From assembly GCF_030440555.1 (NCBI RefSeq), contig NZ_CP047118.1, positions 1-64,000 of the forward strand: a stretch of DNA of 64,000 nt, read 5' to 3'. Made by a program: the position numbers and the translations under genes. Shown piece by piece: positions 35,842 through 45,008 of this stretch. The DNA is from Corynebacterium caspium DSM 44850 (GTDB lineage: Bacteria > Actinomycetota > Actinomycetes > Mycobacteriales > Mycobacteriaceae). Positions within the stretch are counted from its first letter, which is position 1. Each line of letters begins with the position of its first letter. The notes beneath the pieces were generated by a model that made no database searches, was not told the origin of the DNA, and worked only from the letters and a program-made list of their open reading frames with translations.

Positions 35842-36127
35842 TTCTCCACAGCTTGAGGCTTGGAAAGTTATCCACAGATGTTATTAACACTGTGGAGAAC
35901 TACAAACTTGTAATTTATAGAACATAAAAGCGTGCGAACTCGGGTTTTATAGGGTGCTTCCGGGGCCTTAAGAAATGAAATCGAATATGTATGCGGAGTG
36001 GAAAAGTAGTCCACAAAGTTATCCACAGGCTGTGGATAAGCCTAAAATTGGGGAGATAGGGGACATATACACAAAGTTGTCCACAGGTTGTGGATAACTT
36101 TTCATAGGTTTATGTAGTTAATCCACA
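35842..36127. other. Second DnaA-box cluster
   Basis: Gene-free stretch after the rhomboid gene. Perfect TTATCCACA boxes are at 35868-35876 and 36019-36027 (plus) and at 36031-36039 and 36089-36097 (minus). One-mismatch boxes are at 35842-35850 (TTCTCCACA), 35891-35899 (its complement), 36077-36085 (TTGTCCACA) and 36119-36127 (TAATCCACA). Density matches that of oriC, 34 kb away. It may be a DnaA-titrating or reactivating site. The rest of the gap to crgA holds a GGC/GGT run (36136-36170), a terminator and a 17-mer repeat. Confidence 0.85.
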
Positions 36128-36184
36128 GCGCTGGGTAGCGGCGGTGGTAGCGGTAGCGGCGGCGGTGGCGCAAGCTACCTGCGG

Positions 36185-36230
36185 TATAAAAAATGCCCTT
36201 CCTGCACAGGGCAGGAGGGGCAGGAAGGGC
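36185..36230 (-). terminator. Leftward terminator of the fhaA-crgA gene cluster
   Basis: GCCCTTCCTGC (36195-36205) and GCAGGAAGGGC (36220-36230) form a perfect 11-bp stem. On the minus strand it is followed by ATTTTTTATACC. It lies downstream of crgA. Confidence 0.88.
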
Positions 36231-36261
36231 AGCTAGGCGGGCTAGGCAGCTAGGCGGGCTT
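36228..36261. repeat. Tandem 17-mer at crgA stop
   Basis: GGCAGCTAGGCGGGCTA occurs at 36228-36244 and again, with one change in the last base, at 36245-36261. The second copy runs into the crgA stop codon (36260-36262). Confidence 0.85.
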
Positions 36262-36535
36262 AGCGCCAACCCATCGTCATCAGTAGTCCTAGGATGAAGA
36301 AACCGAAGCCTACGGCATAATTCCACGGGCCTAGCTCTAACATGAGCGAGATATGCTCGCCGGCTAGATAGTTAACTACTAGCCAGGCCAGACCGATGAT
36401 CATCAGCCCGAACATAATCACCTTGTACCAAACTGGGGTACCTTCGGTATTAATTTTTACCGGGGTGCGGTTAGCAGCGTTCGATGCCGTCGACGCAGGT
36501 ATACCGGTTGTTTTTGTAATTTTTGCCTTGGGCAT
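36260..36535 (-). CDS. crgA: Cell division protein CrgA
   Basis: The 91-residue CrgA has a charged cytoplasmic start (MPKAKITKT) and two membrane helices (about 37-57 and 70-88). The C-terminus GLLMTMGWR is typical. CrgA coordinates FtsZ-ring and peptidoglycan synthesis proteins at the septum in actinobacteria. It lies 80 bases downstream of pknB, the conserved position. A terminator and a tandem repeat follow. Confidence 0.93.
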   Translation of the reverse strand: MPKAKITKTTGIPASTASNAANRTPVKINTEGTPVWYKVIMFGLMIIGLAWLVVNYLAGEHISLMLELGPWNYAVGFGFFILGLLMTMGWR

Positions 36536-36615
36536 CAGTTCACCTTCATCGGATAAAAGTTGAGTTCATCTTTTGGGGGGTTAGTCTAGCAGGGTTGCGG
36601 ACCAAAAATATCAGC

Positions 36616-38685
36616 TTACCCGGCCAGTGCGGAGAGGTCGAAAGTCCACAACCGCACGGTTACACCACCATCAATATGTAGATCTTCCCCAGGGGAAGGA
36701 CTACTAGCGGCGATGCGATCAGCATCGGTAATTAGGGGAGTTTTTACGGTTTCGCCAAAGGCGAGACGGCCGCGCCAACCGGCATCGCGCAACATTTGCA
36801 CCGCATTTGGGTAGGTCATGCCGGTGATATCTGGCATATTCATCAGGTTCCCGCGAGACACCGTGAGCGTGATTACAGAGCCTTTTTCTTTTTCGGTGCC
36901 GCTATCACTTACTGCGATAACAAATTGGGCAGGTTGTCTAGAATCCACCATGGTTACCTCTACTTCAAATCCTAAAGATTTCAAGGTTTCGGTGGCTTCA
37001 CTACGATGCACTCCCGCTAATTCGGGCACCTTTATTTTGGCGCTTCCAAGGGAGACCGTAACTGTTACTTCAGAGCCTTTAGCTGCGCGTTTCCCGGCAA
37101 GTGGGGATTGAGAGATGATATCGCCTTCTGCAATATCTTCAGATTTCTCCTCCCGAACTATTGTCGAAAGTTCCAGACCTACCTGATGCAGGGCATCTTG
37201 GGCTTCTTCTAAGGTTTTGCCCTTGAGGTTAGGTACGTCAGTTTCTTCGCGTCCAGTGGAAACTACCAGGTTAACGGTGGTGCCGCGCTGTAAAAAGGAG
37301 CCAGCTACTGGGTTGGTGCGCAAGGCGAGTCCGCGTTTTACCGTCGGATTAGGTTCTTCGGTGAGTTCTACTAAGAAGCCGGCATTTTCCAAAGTTTTTT
37401 GGGCTTGAGCGGTAGACATATTGGAAATATCGGGTACTTCCACGGTGGAATGCCCGGATAATTTGCCATCGGAGGCAATGAAGTAGTCATAAGCAAAAGC
37501 TCCGCCCACACCTAAAACAACTACCGATAAAAGGGCTGCTAACCAGCGTAAAACATGAGATTGTTGCGATTTATCAGCCGGTTCGGCTCTCCGACGCTTC
37601 CCGCCACCGCCACCACCGGTAGCCCCTCCACCACTAGCTCTGCGCGCCGGCACTGTTGTGCTTGTTGGTAGCGCTGTGGCACTTAGCATGGCATCGGTAA
37701 TAGCGGGTTGTTCAGAGGTGGGATAATCCTGGCCCGCAGTGGTGACCACTTGGGTCACTCCGGTTACTCCTGCAACTCCAGCACCAGGAATATTATTTCC
37801 ATTAGCGGTGCTTGCTACATAAGTGCGAGCTGCTCTAGTCACCGCATGGGTAGAGAGTAATTTCAGGTCTCGGCCCATATCGGCGGCAGTTTGGTAACGA
37901 TCCCCAGGATGTTTTGCCATAGCGGTAAGCACCACTGCATCCACATTTACCGCTTGGGTGGGTGTTAGATCTGGGATATAAGAACTTGGGGGTTCGGGAT
38001 CTTCTTGAACATGTTGATATGCCACCGCAAAAGGAGTTTCGCCTTCAAATGGCGGCCTGAGGGTGAGCATTTCGTAGAGCACACAGCCCAGGGCATAAAC
38101 ATCGGAGCGACCATCGGCAGATTTTCCCCGAGCTTGTTCGGGGGAAAGATATTGCGCAGTCCCAATTACTGCGGAGGTTTGCGTCATCGCAGAGGTGGAA
38201 TCATCTAGTGCGCGGGCGATCCCAAAATCCATGACTTTCACGGTGCCAGTATTGGTGATCATAATATTCGCCGGTTTTATATCGCGGTGAATAATATGCG
38301 CATCGTGGCTTGCTTGCAGTGCCTCACAAACGGGTATGAGCATGGCTGCGGCGGCTGCAGGTTCAATGGCGCCATCTTTTTGCAGCAAATCGCGCAGAGT
38401 GCGCCCTACCACTCTTTCCATCACGATATAAGGCACGCTGATATCGTCGATAGGGGTTTCCCCGGTGTCATATACCGACACAATCGACGGGTGGTTTAGC
38501 TTCCCAGAATTTTGGGCTTCTCTACGGAATCGTTCGCGGAAATTTACGTCGCGAGCAAGTTCAATGCGCAGGATCTTTATAGCTACATCGCGGCCCAAAA
38601 GTTCATCGTGAGCAGCATAAACATCCGACATTCCGCCGGTGCCGATTACCTCGCCAAGAATATACCGTCCAGAAATCGTGGTCAT
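36616..38685 (-). CDS. pknB: Ser/Thr protein kinase PknB with PASTA domains
   Basis: Essential-type membrane kinase that senses muropeptides and controls growth and cell shape. The 689 residues hold a kinase domain (about 8-270) with GTGGMSDVY, catalytic HRDIKPANI and DFGIA. A linker with a Gly-rich run GGGATGGGGGG follows, then one membrane helix (WLAALLSVVVLGVGGAFAY) and four extracytoplasmic PASTA repeats. The ATG overlaps the pknA stop by four bases, and AGGAGGTG is well placed. It is the penultimate gene of the leftward cluster that also makes PBP, RodA and the phosphatase PstP. Confidence 0.97.
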   Translation of the reverse strand: MTTISGRYILGEVIGTGGMSDVYAAHDELLGRDVAIKILRIELARDVNFRERFRREAQNSGKLNHPSIVSVYDTGETPIDDISVPYIVMERVVGRTLRDLLQKDGAIEPAAAAAMLIPVCEALQASHDAHIIHRDIKPANIMITNTGTVKVMDFGIARALDDSTSAMTQTSAVIGTAQYLSPEQARGKSADGRSDVYALGCVLYEMLTLRPPFEGETPFAVAYQHVQEDPEPPSSYIPDLTPTQAVNVDAVVLTAMAKHPGDRYQTAADMGRDLKLLSTHAVTRAARTYVASTANGNNIPGAGVAGVTGVTQVVTTAGQDYPTSEQPAITDAMLSATALPTSTTVPARRASGGGATGGGGGGKRRRAEPADKSQQSHVLRWLAALLSVVVLGVGGAFAYDYFIASDGKLSGHSTVEVPDISNMSTAQAQKTLENAGFLVELTEEPNPTVKRGLALRTNPVAGSFLQRGTTVNLVVSTGREETDVPNLKGKTLEEAQDALHQVGLELSTIVREEKSEDIAEGDIISQSPLAGKRAAKGSEVTVTVSLGSAKIKVPELAGVHRSEATETLKSLGFEVEVTMVDSRQPAQFVIAVSDSGTEKEKGSVITLTVSRGNLMNMPDITGMTYPNAVQMLRDAGWRGRLAFGETVKTPLITDADRIAASSPSPGEDLHIDGGVTVRLWTFDLSALAG

Positions 38686-40241
38686 TGGGCACCTCCTGTG
38701 GCACTGATAGCAGGTGCATTTGCGCCCGCTTCGGTGCGTCCAGTATTACCGGTACCGCCGGTTTCGGTGCCGCCTTCGGCTTGGTCAGCAGGCGTACTAG
38801 TTGGTTCTTGAGTTTGCGTAGTTGTTGAACTTGGTTTGGAGGTCTTAGAAGTAGTGGAGGAAACCTCTGGCACCGGGATTTCTACTAGTGTATCCGGGTT
38901 TTCGCTAGGACTAGGACTTTCCGTGGTGGATTTCTGAGTCTTAGTAGTAGTGGGGGTCACCGGGGTGGGGGTGGGAGTTACGGTTTGCGTAATAACTAGC
39001 GCAGTAGTGGGAACCGGGGTAGTGCTAGGGGTTATTTCACTGCGACGAGAAGTCTGCGAAGCCGCATAAATTCCGCCAGCTACCAGCAGCAATACTATGA
39101 CAGCTGCAGCTAAACCAAGAAAGAAACCCTGAGAGCTTTTGGGCGGAGGTGCCGGAACCTGCCGAGCTTGCTGAGCCTGCCGAGCTTGGGCTGCGCGGGC
39201 CGCTTGGGCCGCTTGCGCAGCTTGGCTGGTTTGCAGGCCCATTGCTGTGGCACTAGTTGGCGGCACTATTTGGGTGGCTTGGGTTACAGCTTGGGGATCA
39301 AATACCGAAGTGGCATTTTCTGCAGCTGGAAGTTCGCCGGTATAACCGCGAGGATCCGCTGGACGATTCCCCAGGCGTACGGCAGCAATAGCGCTAGCAA
39401 ATTGATCCCCAGTGCGGAAACGCTGCATGGGATCTTTTCGTAGCGCAATATTTACTAATTCTCTGGTTTGGGCAGAGATAGTGGTAGAAAGTGGGGCAGC
39501 TTGGTTATTAATATGTGCCAGCACCACCGAAACTGAGGAATCCCCGCTAAAGGGACGTTTTCCGGCTAGGGCTTCATAGGCTACAACCCCTAAGGAATAC
39601 ACGTCAGAAGCTGCTGCTAAAGCTAAACCTTGGGCTTGTTCGGGGGAAACATATTGGGCGGTACCCACTACCATGCCAGTGCGGGTAAGGGGAGTAGCTG
39701 CTGCTGCTTTGGCTATTCCAAAATCGGCAATCTTGGCCACCCCGTGTTCGGTGATCATAATATTGCCGGGTTTGATATCCCGGTGGATCATGCCCAGATT
39801 ATGGATGGCACCTAAGCCGTGGGCGGCCTGCTCAATAATTTGTAGTGCGGTATCTTCAGGCAGCGCACCTTGTCTAGCTAAAAGCTCTGAGAGGGCTTCG
39901 CCGCGAATAAATTCCATCACAATGAAGCAGAAAACCATCCCGTTTTCTTCTGGGATTTCCTGATAGTCATAAGTGGCTACCACATTGCGAGAATGAATTT
40001 TTTGGGCCGCGGCAGCTTCATTACGAAAACGCTCTAAAAACTCTGCGGAATTAGAGTATTCGGGGCGTAAAACTTTAATGGCTACTTCGCGATCATGGAT
40101 GGTGTCATCGGCAAGCCACACAGTGGACATCCCGCCGTGCCCGATTACCCATTGCAGACGATAAGCATCCCCAATTAGTGCTTGGAGGCGATCGCGATCT
40201 GCGGATGCTCCATTGGAGGCGGAGTTGTGTCTTCCAGTCAT
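38682..40241 (-). CDS. pknA: Ser/Thr protein kinase PknA
   Basis: The 519-residue kinase has a kinase domain (about 20-285) with GHGGMSTVWLAD, HRDIKPGNIM and DFGIAKAA, and an Ala/Gln-rich juxtamembrane linker (about 335-370). One membrane helix FFLGLAAAVIVLLLVAGGIY follows, then a Thr/Ser/Pro-rich outer tail without PASTA domains. PknA works with PknB in regulating division and cell-wall synthesis. Its stop overlaps the pknB start, and its own start follows pbpA by 15 bases. The Gly-rich and Thr-rich parts are low-complexity in DNA as well. Confidence 0.96.
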   Translation of the reverse strand: MTGRHNSASNGASADRDRLQALIGDAYRLQWVIGHGGMSTVWLADDTIHDREVAIKVLRPEYSNSAEFLERFRNEAAAAQKIHSRNVVATYDYQEIPEENGMVFCFIVMEFIRGEALSELLARQGALPEDTALQIIEQAAHGLGAIHNLGMIHRDIKPGNIMITEHGVAKIADFGIAKAAAATPLTRTGMVVGTAQYVSPEQAQGLALAAASDVYSLGVVAYEALAGKRPFSGDSSVSVVLAHINNQAAPLSTTISAQTRELVNIALRKDPMQRFRTGDQFASAIAAVRLGNRPADPRGYTGELPAAENATSVFDPQAVTQATQIVPPTSATAMGLQTSQAAQAAQAARAAQARQAQQARQVPAPPPKSSQGFFLGLAAAVIVLLLVAGGIYAASQTSRRSEITPSTTPVPTTALVITQTVTPTPTPVTPTTTKTQKSTTESPSPSENPDTLVEIPVPEVSSTTSKTSKPSSTTTQTQEPTSTPADQAEGGTETGGTGNTGRTEAGANAPAISATGGAQ

Positions 40242-40256
40242 TGGTGCATCAGTCTC

Positions 40257-41702
40257 CTAGCGGGTGGCCCTGAGGGCGGCTTCAAGTACGGTGCGACCTA
40301 GTGGGGAAGCTACTTGCCCACCGGTTGCGCCGGCGCCCAAATGGCCGCCATTTTTAACAACTACTGCTACTGCTACGTCCGCATTTTTGCTGGGGCCAAA
40401 TGCAACGTACCAGGTATGTGGGCCCAAAGTATTATCTCCGTGCTCGGCAGTGCCAGTTTTCGAGGCTATATCTGTTCCTTTATAACCCCAGGTAGAACGC
40501 TCAGATGCGCGCATTAAATCAGTAATCTCAGCCATTATTGCGGGATCCAAGGAGCTATCTGCCACCTCTGGTTTAATTTTGCGCACTTCATGCCCTGCCA
40601 CATCTGTAATTGCAGAAACCAAATGCGGAGTCATCCGTTGTCCACCATTTGCGACGGTGCCAGCCATCACTGCAGCCTGCAAAGCAGACATACTTACGTC
40701 TCTTTGCCCAATTGAAGATTGTCCGCGTATAGCTGGGTCGGTGATATCGCCTAGGGCCCCATTTGCCATGGGAATGCCCAGGTCATAGCTTTGGCCAATA
40801 CCAAAGGAAGTGGCAGCTTTTTGCATTGGTGCTGCTCCCATATCGATGCTCATTTGTACAAAGGCGGTATTGCAGGAATGTTCAAAAGCGGTGAGCAGGC
40901 TGACATCTCCGCCGTCCCCGCCCCCGCAGGTTTGGCCGCCGTAGTTAGTTAGGGTTTGGGTAGTGCCAGGCAAAGTTATTTCAGCAGCACCGGGAAGTTG
41001 GGAATCGCGGCTATAACCATTGGCTAAACCAGCTGCGGTGGTCACAATCTTGAAGATGGAACCGGGGGGCAGTGTTTCTTGGGTGGCGTGGTTTAGTAGC
41101 GGATTTCCAGGTGTTGCTAGTAATTCTTGCCAAGTATTTTCCGCAGTTTCGGGATTAACTAAGCCATTATTATCAAAGCTTGGCGAAGCAGCCATAGCGA
41201 TGATTTCGCCGGTAGAAGGCTTAAGCGCCACGATTGCACCTTCGTAGCCATTATCAGCTAGCTGGTGATAAGCCAGGCGTTGCACCTCTGGATTAAGCGT
41301 GAGATGCACGTTATTACCGATGGGATCCTTTCCCAATAACCTATCCGTCCAGTTTTTGGTAGTAATTTCAGTGCCCGTTAGTTGGGCATTTTGGGAGAGC
41401 TCTAGCCCGGCAGCCCCAAATTGATCTGAAAGATAACCTAAAACATTAGAGAATGCAGGAGTATCCCCTTCATATTTACGGTGATAAATCCCAGCTTCAT
41501 CTTTCCAAGAATGGGCCAGTTCTTCGCCACCGGCAGTAATAGCCCCACGAGGAATAGAAGTGGCTGCAATTAGCAGGCGCTTATTTAAGGGGTTATTAGC
41601 GTATTTCTCTTGGCTAAAACCAGCTATATAAGTGAGGTTCACCAATAGCAAAGTGATTAGCAGGAGTGAAAACAACGCGGTAAAGCGGATAGATCTATTC
41701 AC
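40257..41702 (-). CDS. pbpA: Class B penicillin-binding protein PbpA
   Basis: Peptidoglycan transpeptidase with an N-terminal membrane anchor (about 8-28). The 481 residues carry the three penicillin-binding motifs: SxxK in PPGSIFKIV, SxN in HSCNTAF and KTG in ASKTGTAEH. The GTG start is one base beyond the rodA stop, with AGGAGAGG inside the end of rodA. Class B PBPs pair with SEDS glycosyltransferases, here the neighbouring RodA/FtsW-like protein. Confidence 0.95.
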   Translation of the reverse strand: MNRSIRFTALFSLLLITLLLVNLTYIAGFSQEKYANNPLNKRLLIAATSIPRGAITAGGEELAHSWKDEAGIYHRKYEGDTPAFSNVLGYLSDQFGAAGLELSQNAQLTGTEITTKNWTDRLLGKDPIGNNVHLTLNPEVQRLAYHQLADNGYEGAIVALKPSTGEIIAMAASPSFDNNGLVNPETAENTWQELLATPGNPLLNHATQETLPPGSIFKIVTTAAGLANGYSRDSQLPGAAEITLPGTTQTLTNYGGQTCGGGDGGDVSLLTAFEHSCNTAFVQMSIDMGAAPMQKAATSFGIGQSYDLGIPMANGALGDITDPAIRGQSSIGQRDVSMSALQAAVMAGTVANGGQRMTPHLVSAITDVAGHEVRKIKPEVADSSLDPAIMAEITDLMRASERSTWGYKGTDIASKTGTAEHGDNTLGPHTWYVAFGPSKNADVAVAVVVKNGGHLGAGATGGQVASPLGRTVLEAALRATR

Positions 41703-41703
41703 G

Positions 41704-43029
41704 CTATTTCACCTCTCCTGAAACAGTAACTGCGGGTTTACGGGCATCATGAGAAATCCGCAACACAATAGCTAGCAGCATGTAATTAGCCATAAGTGCA
41801 GAACCGCCAGCAGACATAAACGGGGTGGTGAGACCGGTCATGGGCAACATGGCACTAATACCGCCTACTACCACAAATATTTGCATCGTAATGGTTAAAG
41901 CTAAGCCGCTGGCTAATAATTTGCCATAAGTATCGCGGGCAATTAATGAGGTTTTAAATATACGGCTAATAAATAGGGCAAAAGCAATTAGGACGGCAGT
42001 TAAACCAGCTAGGCCGAGTTCTTCACCAATGGCTGACAAAATAAAATCTGTCCACACCACAGGAATTAAGGTGGGATACCCTTCACCTAGCCCTGCACCG
42101 GTAATACCGCCAGAGGAAAGCGCAAAAAGGCTTTGGGAAAGCTGGTAGCCAGAATTGTGAAAATCAGCTAGTGGATCCATAAAATTATGTACGCGGGTTT
42201 GGATTTTATCTGAAACTGCATATACCGCGGTACCACCTAAACCCACCAAAACAGTGCCAATAAGTAGCCACGAAGTTCGCCCGGTGGATAGGAACATCAT
42301 TCCTAAAACGGTGCTAAATAATAGTAGCGCCGGGCCGAAATCATTAGAGGCTGCCATAATTAAAATGGCAATAGCCCAGACCATCAAGATGGGGGCGAGA
42401 TCACGCAAGCGCGGGAATTCCAAGCCCATAAAACGATGCCCGGCCATATTAAATAAGGAACGTTTATTACTAAGCAGCTGGGCGAAGAACATTAAGAGTA
42501 AAATCTTAGAAAATTCCCCCGGCTGGATAGAAAAACCAGCAATACTAATCCAAATCCGGGCATCTGATTGCACCGTATTTCCGGTAGGCCACACCAAAGG
42601 AAGGGCCAAAAGAATTAGCCCAATTAGGCCTAAGAGATAGGAGTAGCGGGTCAGACTGCGATGATCCTTCAACGCTAAAAGCACTGCTATTAGTAGCGCC
42701 ACACCTACAAAACTCCACATAACTTGGCGCGTAGCCAAGCCCATTTCCGTGGTTAAATCCAGCCGATAAATAACCACCAAACCAATGCCATTAAGCAGTG
42801 CGGCTATGGGTAAAAGTATTTGATCTGCATAAGGGGCAATAAAACACATGGCAATATGGGCCATAGTAAATACCCCAATAAAGCCCCCAATTAGCCATAA
42901 AATATCGGTGGTAAGTACCTGGTTGCGGCCTAATTCTAAACTTACTAATAACACTGCTACCACAATGGAAGCAGCAATTAATAAGCCCATCTCAGTATTG
43001 CGGATAAAGAGCTTGCGGATGCCGTTCAT
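41704..43029 (-). CDS. rodA: SEDS glycosyltransferase RodA/FtsW type
   Basis: Multi-spanning membrane protein (about 12 helices, 441 residues from the ATG at 43029) that polymerises lipid II. Family landmarks include QPGEFSKILLLMFFAQLL, GEELGLAGLTAVLIAFALF and the C-terminal MTGLTTPFMSAGGSALMANYMLLAI. The ATG is chosen because it overlaps the pstP stop as ATGA; the frame opens six codons earlier at a TTG. Partner of PbpA from the next gene. Confidence 0.95.
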   Translation of the reverse strand: MNGIRKLFIRNTEMGLLIAASIVVAVLLVSLELGRNQVLTTDILWLIGGFIGVFTMAHIAMCFIAPYADQILLPIAALLNGIGLVVIYRLDLTTEMGLATRQVMWSFVGVALLIAVLLALKDHRSLTRYSYLLGLIGLILLALPLVWPTGNTVQSDARIWISIAGFSIQPGEFSKILLLMFFAQLLSNKRSLFNMAGHRFMGLEFPRLRDLAPILMVWAIAILIMAASNDFGPALLLFSTVLGMMFLSTGRTSWLLIGTVLVGLGGTAVYAVSDKIQTRVHNFMDPLADFHNSGYQLSQSLFALSSGGITGAGLGEGYPTLIPVVWTDFILSAIGEELGLAGLTAVLIAFALFISRIFKTSLIARDTYGKLLASGLALTITMQIFVVVGGISAMLPMTGLTTPFMSAGGSALMANYMLLAIVLRISHDARKPAVTVSGEVK

Positions 43030-44495
43030 GAATTCACCACCCGGCAATTAACTCCCGGATTGGATAGATCGCCCTCGGTTTCACTGCGCGGACCTTTGCT
43101 GGCATCACGCTTAACACAAGGCGGCAAAGCTTCGGCAGCTAAATCACGTAATTGTTGGGCAATTTCCTCATAGCTGCCAGCGCTTAAAGTAGTGATTTTT
43201 TCCCGCTCTGCAGCAGGCAAATCCTCCAAAATAAACGGAGTACAAGCTGCGGCAGGATCAGCAAAGCTGGCCAATAATAATGATCCCGAACGATCCAAAC
43301 AAGCCTTTTGATAAGCAGAATTTAAAGGTTTTCCTAAAATTTCTTTATCAAAACCACGCTGCACGACAATAGCATTCTGTGCTGCTGGATTAACCGTTAA
43401 ATAATACCTATTACTGGCAGCTTGGGAGAAAAACCACCCACTAGTAATGGCTGCAATTAGCAAAATTAATACCGATATCAGAAAGGCCCACCTAAACCGG
43501 GAAGGAGTTTTAATGGCGGAAGCGCCGGTAGCAGCTGCGGCGGTGGTGGCGGTGGCAGCTGCACCGGTTAGAGAATTAGCGTCATTTAGTGCGGTATCGG
43601 TAGCAGCACTACCTGGTTTAGCAGGTGCAATATGTTGTGGTTGCCGTTGTTTAAATTGCAAGGCGGCAGCACGTACCGCGGAGCTATCGGGGCGGCAATC
43701 TTCATCAACATTTTTGAGCAGCGCACCGGCTGTCGAAGGCTGCGAAGGCAAAGCATCGCGAGAGTTCTGATCCACGCCGGTATCGTCTATAACATCGGCA
43801 ATAACTACCGTAATATTATCTGGGCCACCAGAACGTAAGGCCAGGTCAATTAGCTTTTCGGCGGCATCGGCAGGGCTGCCTTTAGCTAGCGCAGTTTCAA
43901 TAGTTTCATGGGTTACCGGATCAGTTAAACCATCTGAACACAGCAAAAGACGATCGCCAGCATGCGCCGGAATATCGCTTAAATATGGTTCCACCGGAAT
44001 CCCGGTATAAGCCTTTAAAATCAGTGAGCGACGCGGATGCGTAGAAATATCTGTGGGATCCAATTCCCCAGCAGCCACCAAAGACTGCACATAGGTGTCA
44101 TCCACAGTGAGTTGTTCTAAAACGCCATCACGCAGGCGATAACAACGAGAATCGCCCACATGACAAAGCGCAAAATGGCTGCCATTAAAAAGCAAAGCGG
44201 TAAGCGTAGTGCCCATACCTTCTTGCTCTGGATGGTTCCTAACCGCTGCCGCAATCGCAGCATTGGCATCATCAGCAGCACCAGCGATTAACGCCAGCAT
44301 GTCATTAGAACCTGGATCTTGATCGAGCACCTCTAGGTGTTCCACCATAAGTTGGGAAGCTACTTCGCCAGCAGCATGTCCACCCATGCCATCAGCAAGC
44401 ACTAAAAGATGTGGGCCAGCGTAGGCAGAATCCTCATTATTGCCGCGCACTAATCCACGATCTGAGGCAGAAATATAATCCAGCCTTAAAGTCAT
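43026..44495 (-). CDS. pstP: PP2C-family Ser/Thr phosphatase PstP
   Basis: Removes phosphate from PknA/PknB and their substrates. The 489 residues have a PP2C domain (about 5-235) with LADGMGGHAAGEVAS, GDSRCYRL, CSDGLTDPV and GGPDNITVV, which carry the metal-binding Asp residues. An Ala/Thr-rich linker encoded partly by GGC/GGT repeats follows. A membrane helix WAFLISVLILLIAAITSGWFF comes next, then an extracytoplasmic domain of about 120 residues with several Cys. It follows fhaB by three bases and overlaps rodA by four. Confidence 0.96.
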   Translation of the reverse strand: MTLRLDYISASDRGLVRGNNEDSAYAGPHLLVLADGMGGHAAGEVASQLMVEHLEVLDQDPGSNDMLALIAGAADDANAAIAAAVRNHPEQEGMGTTLTALLFNGSHFALCHVGDSRCYRLRDGVLEQLTVDDTYVQSLVAAGELDPTDISTHPRRSLILKAYTGIPVEPYLSDIPAHAGDRLLLCSDGLTDPVTHETIETALAKGSPADAAEKLIDLALRSGGPDNITVVIADVIDDTGVDQNSRDALPSQPSTAGALLKNVDEDCRPDSSAVRAAALQFKQRQPQHIAPAKPGSAATDTALNDANSLTGAAATATTAAAATGASAIKTPSRFRWAFLISVLILLIAAITSGWFFSQAASNRYYLTVNPAAQNAIVVQRGFDKEILGKPLNSAYQKACLDRSGSLLLASFADPAAACTPFILEDLPAAEREKITTLSAGSYEEIAQQLRDLAAEALPPCVKRDASKGPRSETEGDLSNPGVNCRVVNS

Positions 44496-44498
44496 AAC

Positions 44499-44966
44499 TT
44501 AAGCCCCCAAACGCACGGTGGATCGACCCATGCGAATATCACTACCAGCACCAACGCGTTCAGGTTGATCAATACGTACCCCGCTAATAAAGGTGCCATT
44601 GCGAGAATCTAAATCTTCTACATACCAATCAGAACCACGCCGGAAAAGCCGCGCATGCCGGGAAGAAGCAAAATCATCCCCAAGCACAAAATCGCACTCT
44701 TGACTGCGTCCAATGACCACACTATCTAGGCCAGTCATATCCATATGAGAGCCCAAAAGTGGACCTTCAATTACGCTGATATTAGAAACCGGGCCGCCAC
44801 TACTGCGCACCGGGCTAGCTAAAGCCGCACCCTGGCTAGCCACAGTATTTCGCACGCCAGGTGTGGGGGTGAGATCCCTTCGCAAAGCGCGCAGGGCAAA
44901 TAAAATAAAAACCCACAGCAATACCAGCAGGCCCAAACGGATTGACGTGATAATCACGGCATCCAT
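44499..44966 (-). CDS. fhaB: FHA-domain membrane protein FhaB
   Basis: The 155-residue protein has an N-terminal membrane helix (about 5-27) and a C-terminal FHA domain with VVIGRSQECDFVL, SSRHARLFRR and SRNGTFISG, the pThr-binding residues. It links PknA/PknB phosphorylation to the cell-division and wall machinery. AAGGAGTCGCC precedes the ATG. It lies 42 bases downstream of fhaA in the same cluster. Confidence 0.94.
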   Translation of the reverse strand: MDAVIITSIRLGLLVLLWVFILFALRALRRDLTPTPGVRNTVASQGAALASPVRSSGGPVSNISVIEGPLLGSHMDMTGLDSVVIGRSQECDFVLGDDFASSRHARLFRRGSDWYVEDLDSRNGTFISGVRIDQPERVGAGSDIRMGRSTVRLGA

Positions 44967-45008
44967 GGCGACTCCTTCATTGGTCTCTCAAGGCAGCAGG
45001 CGCGCAGC

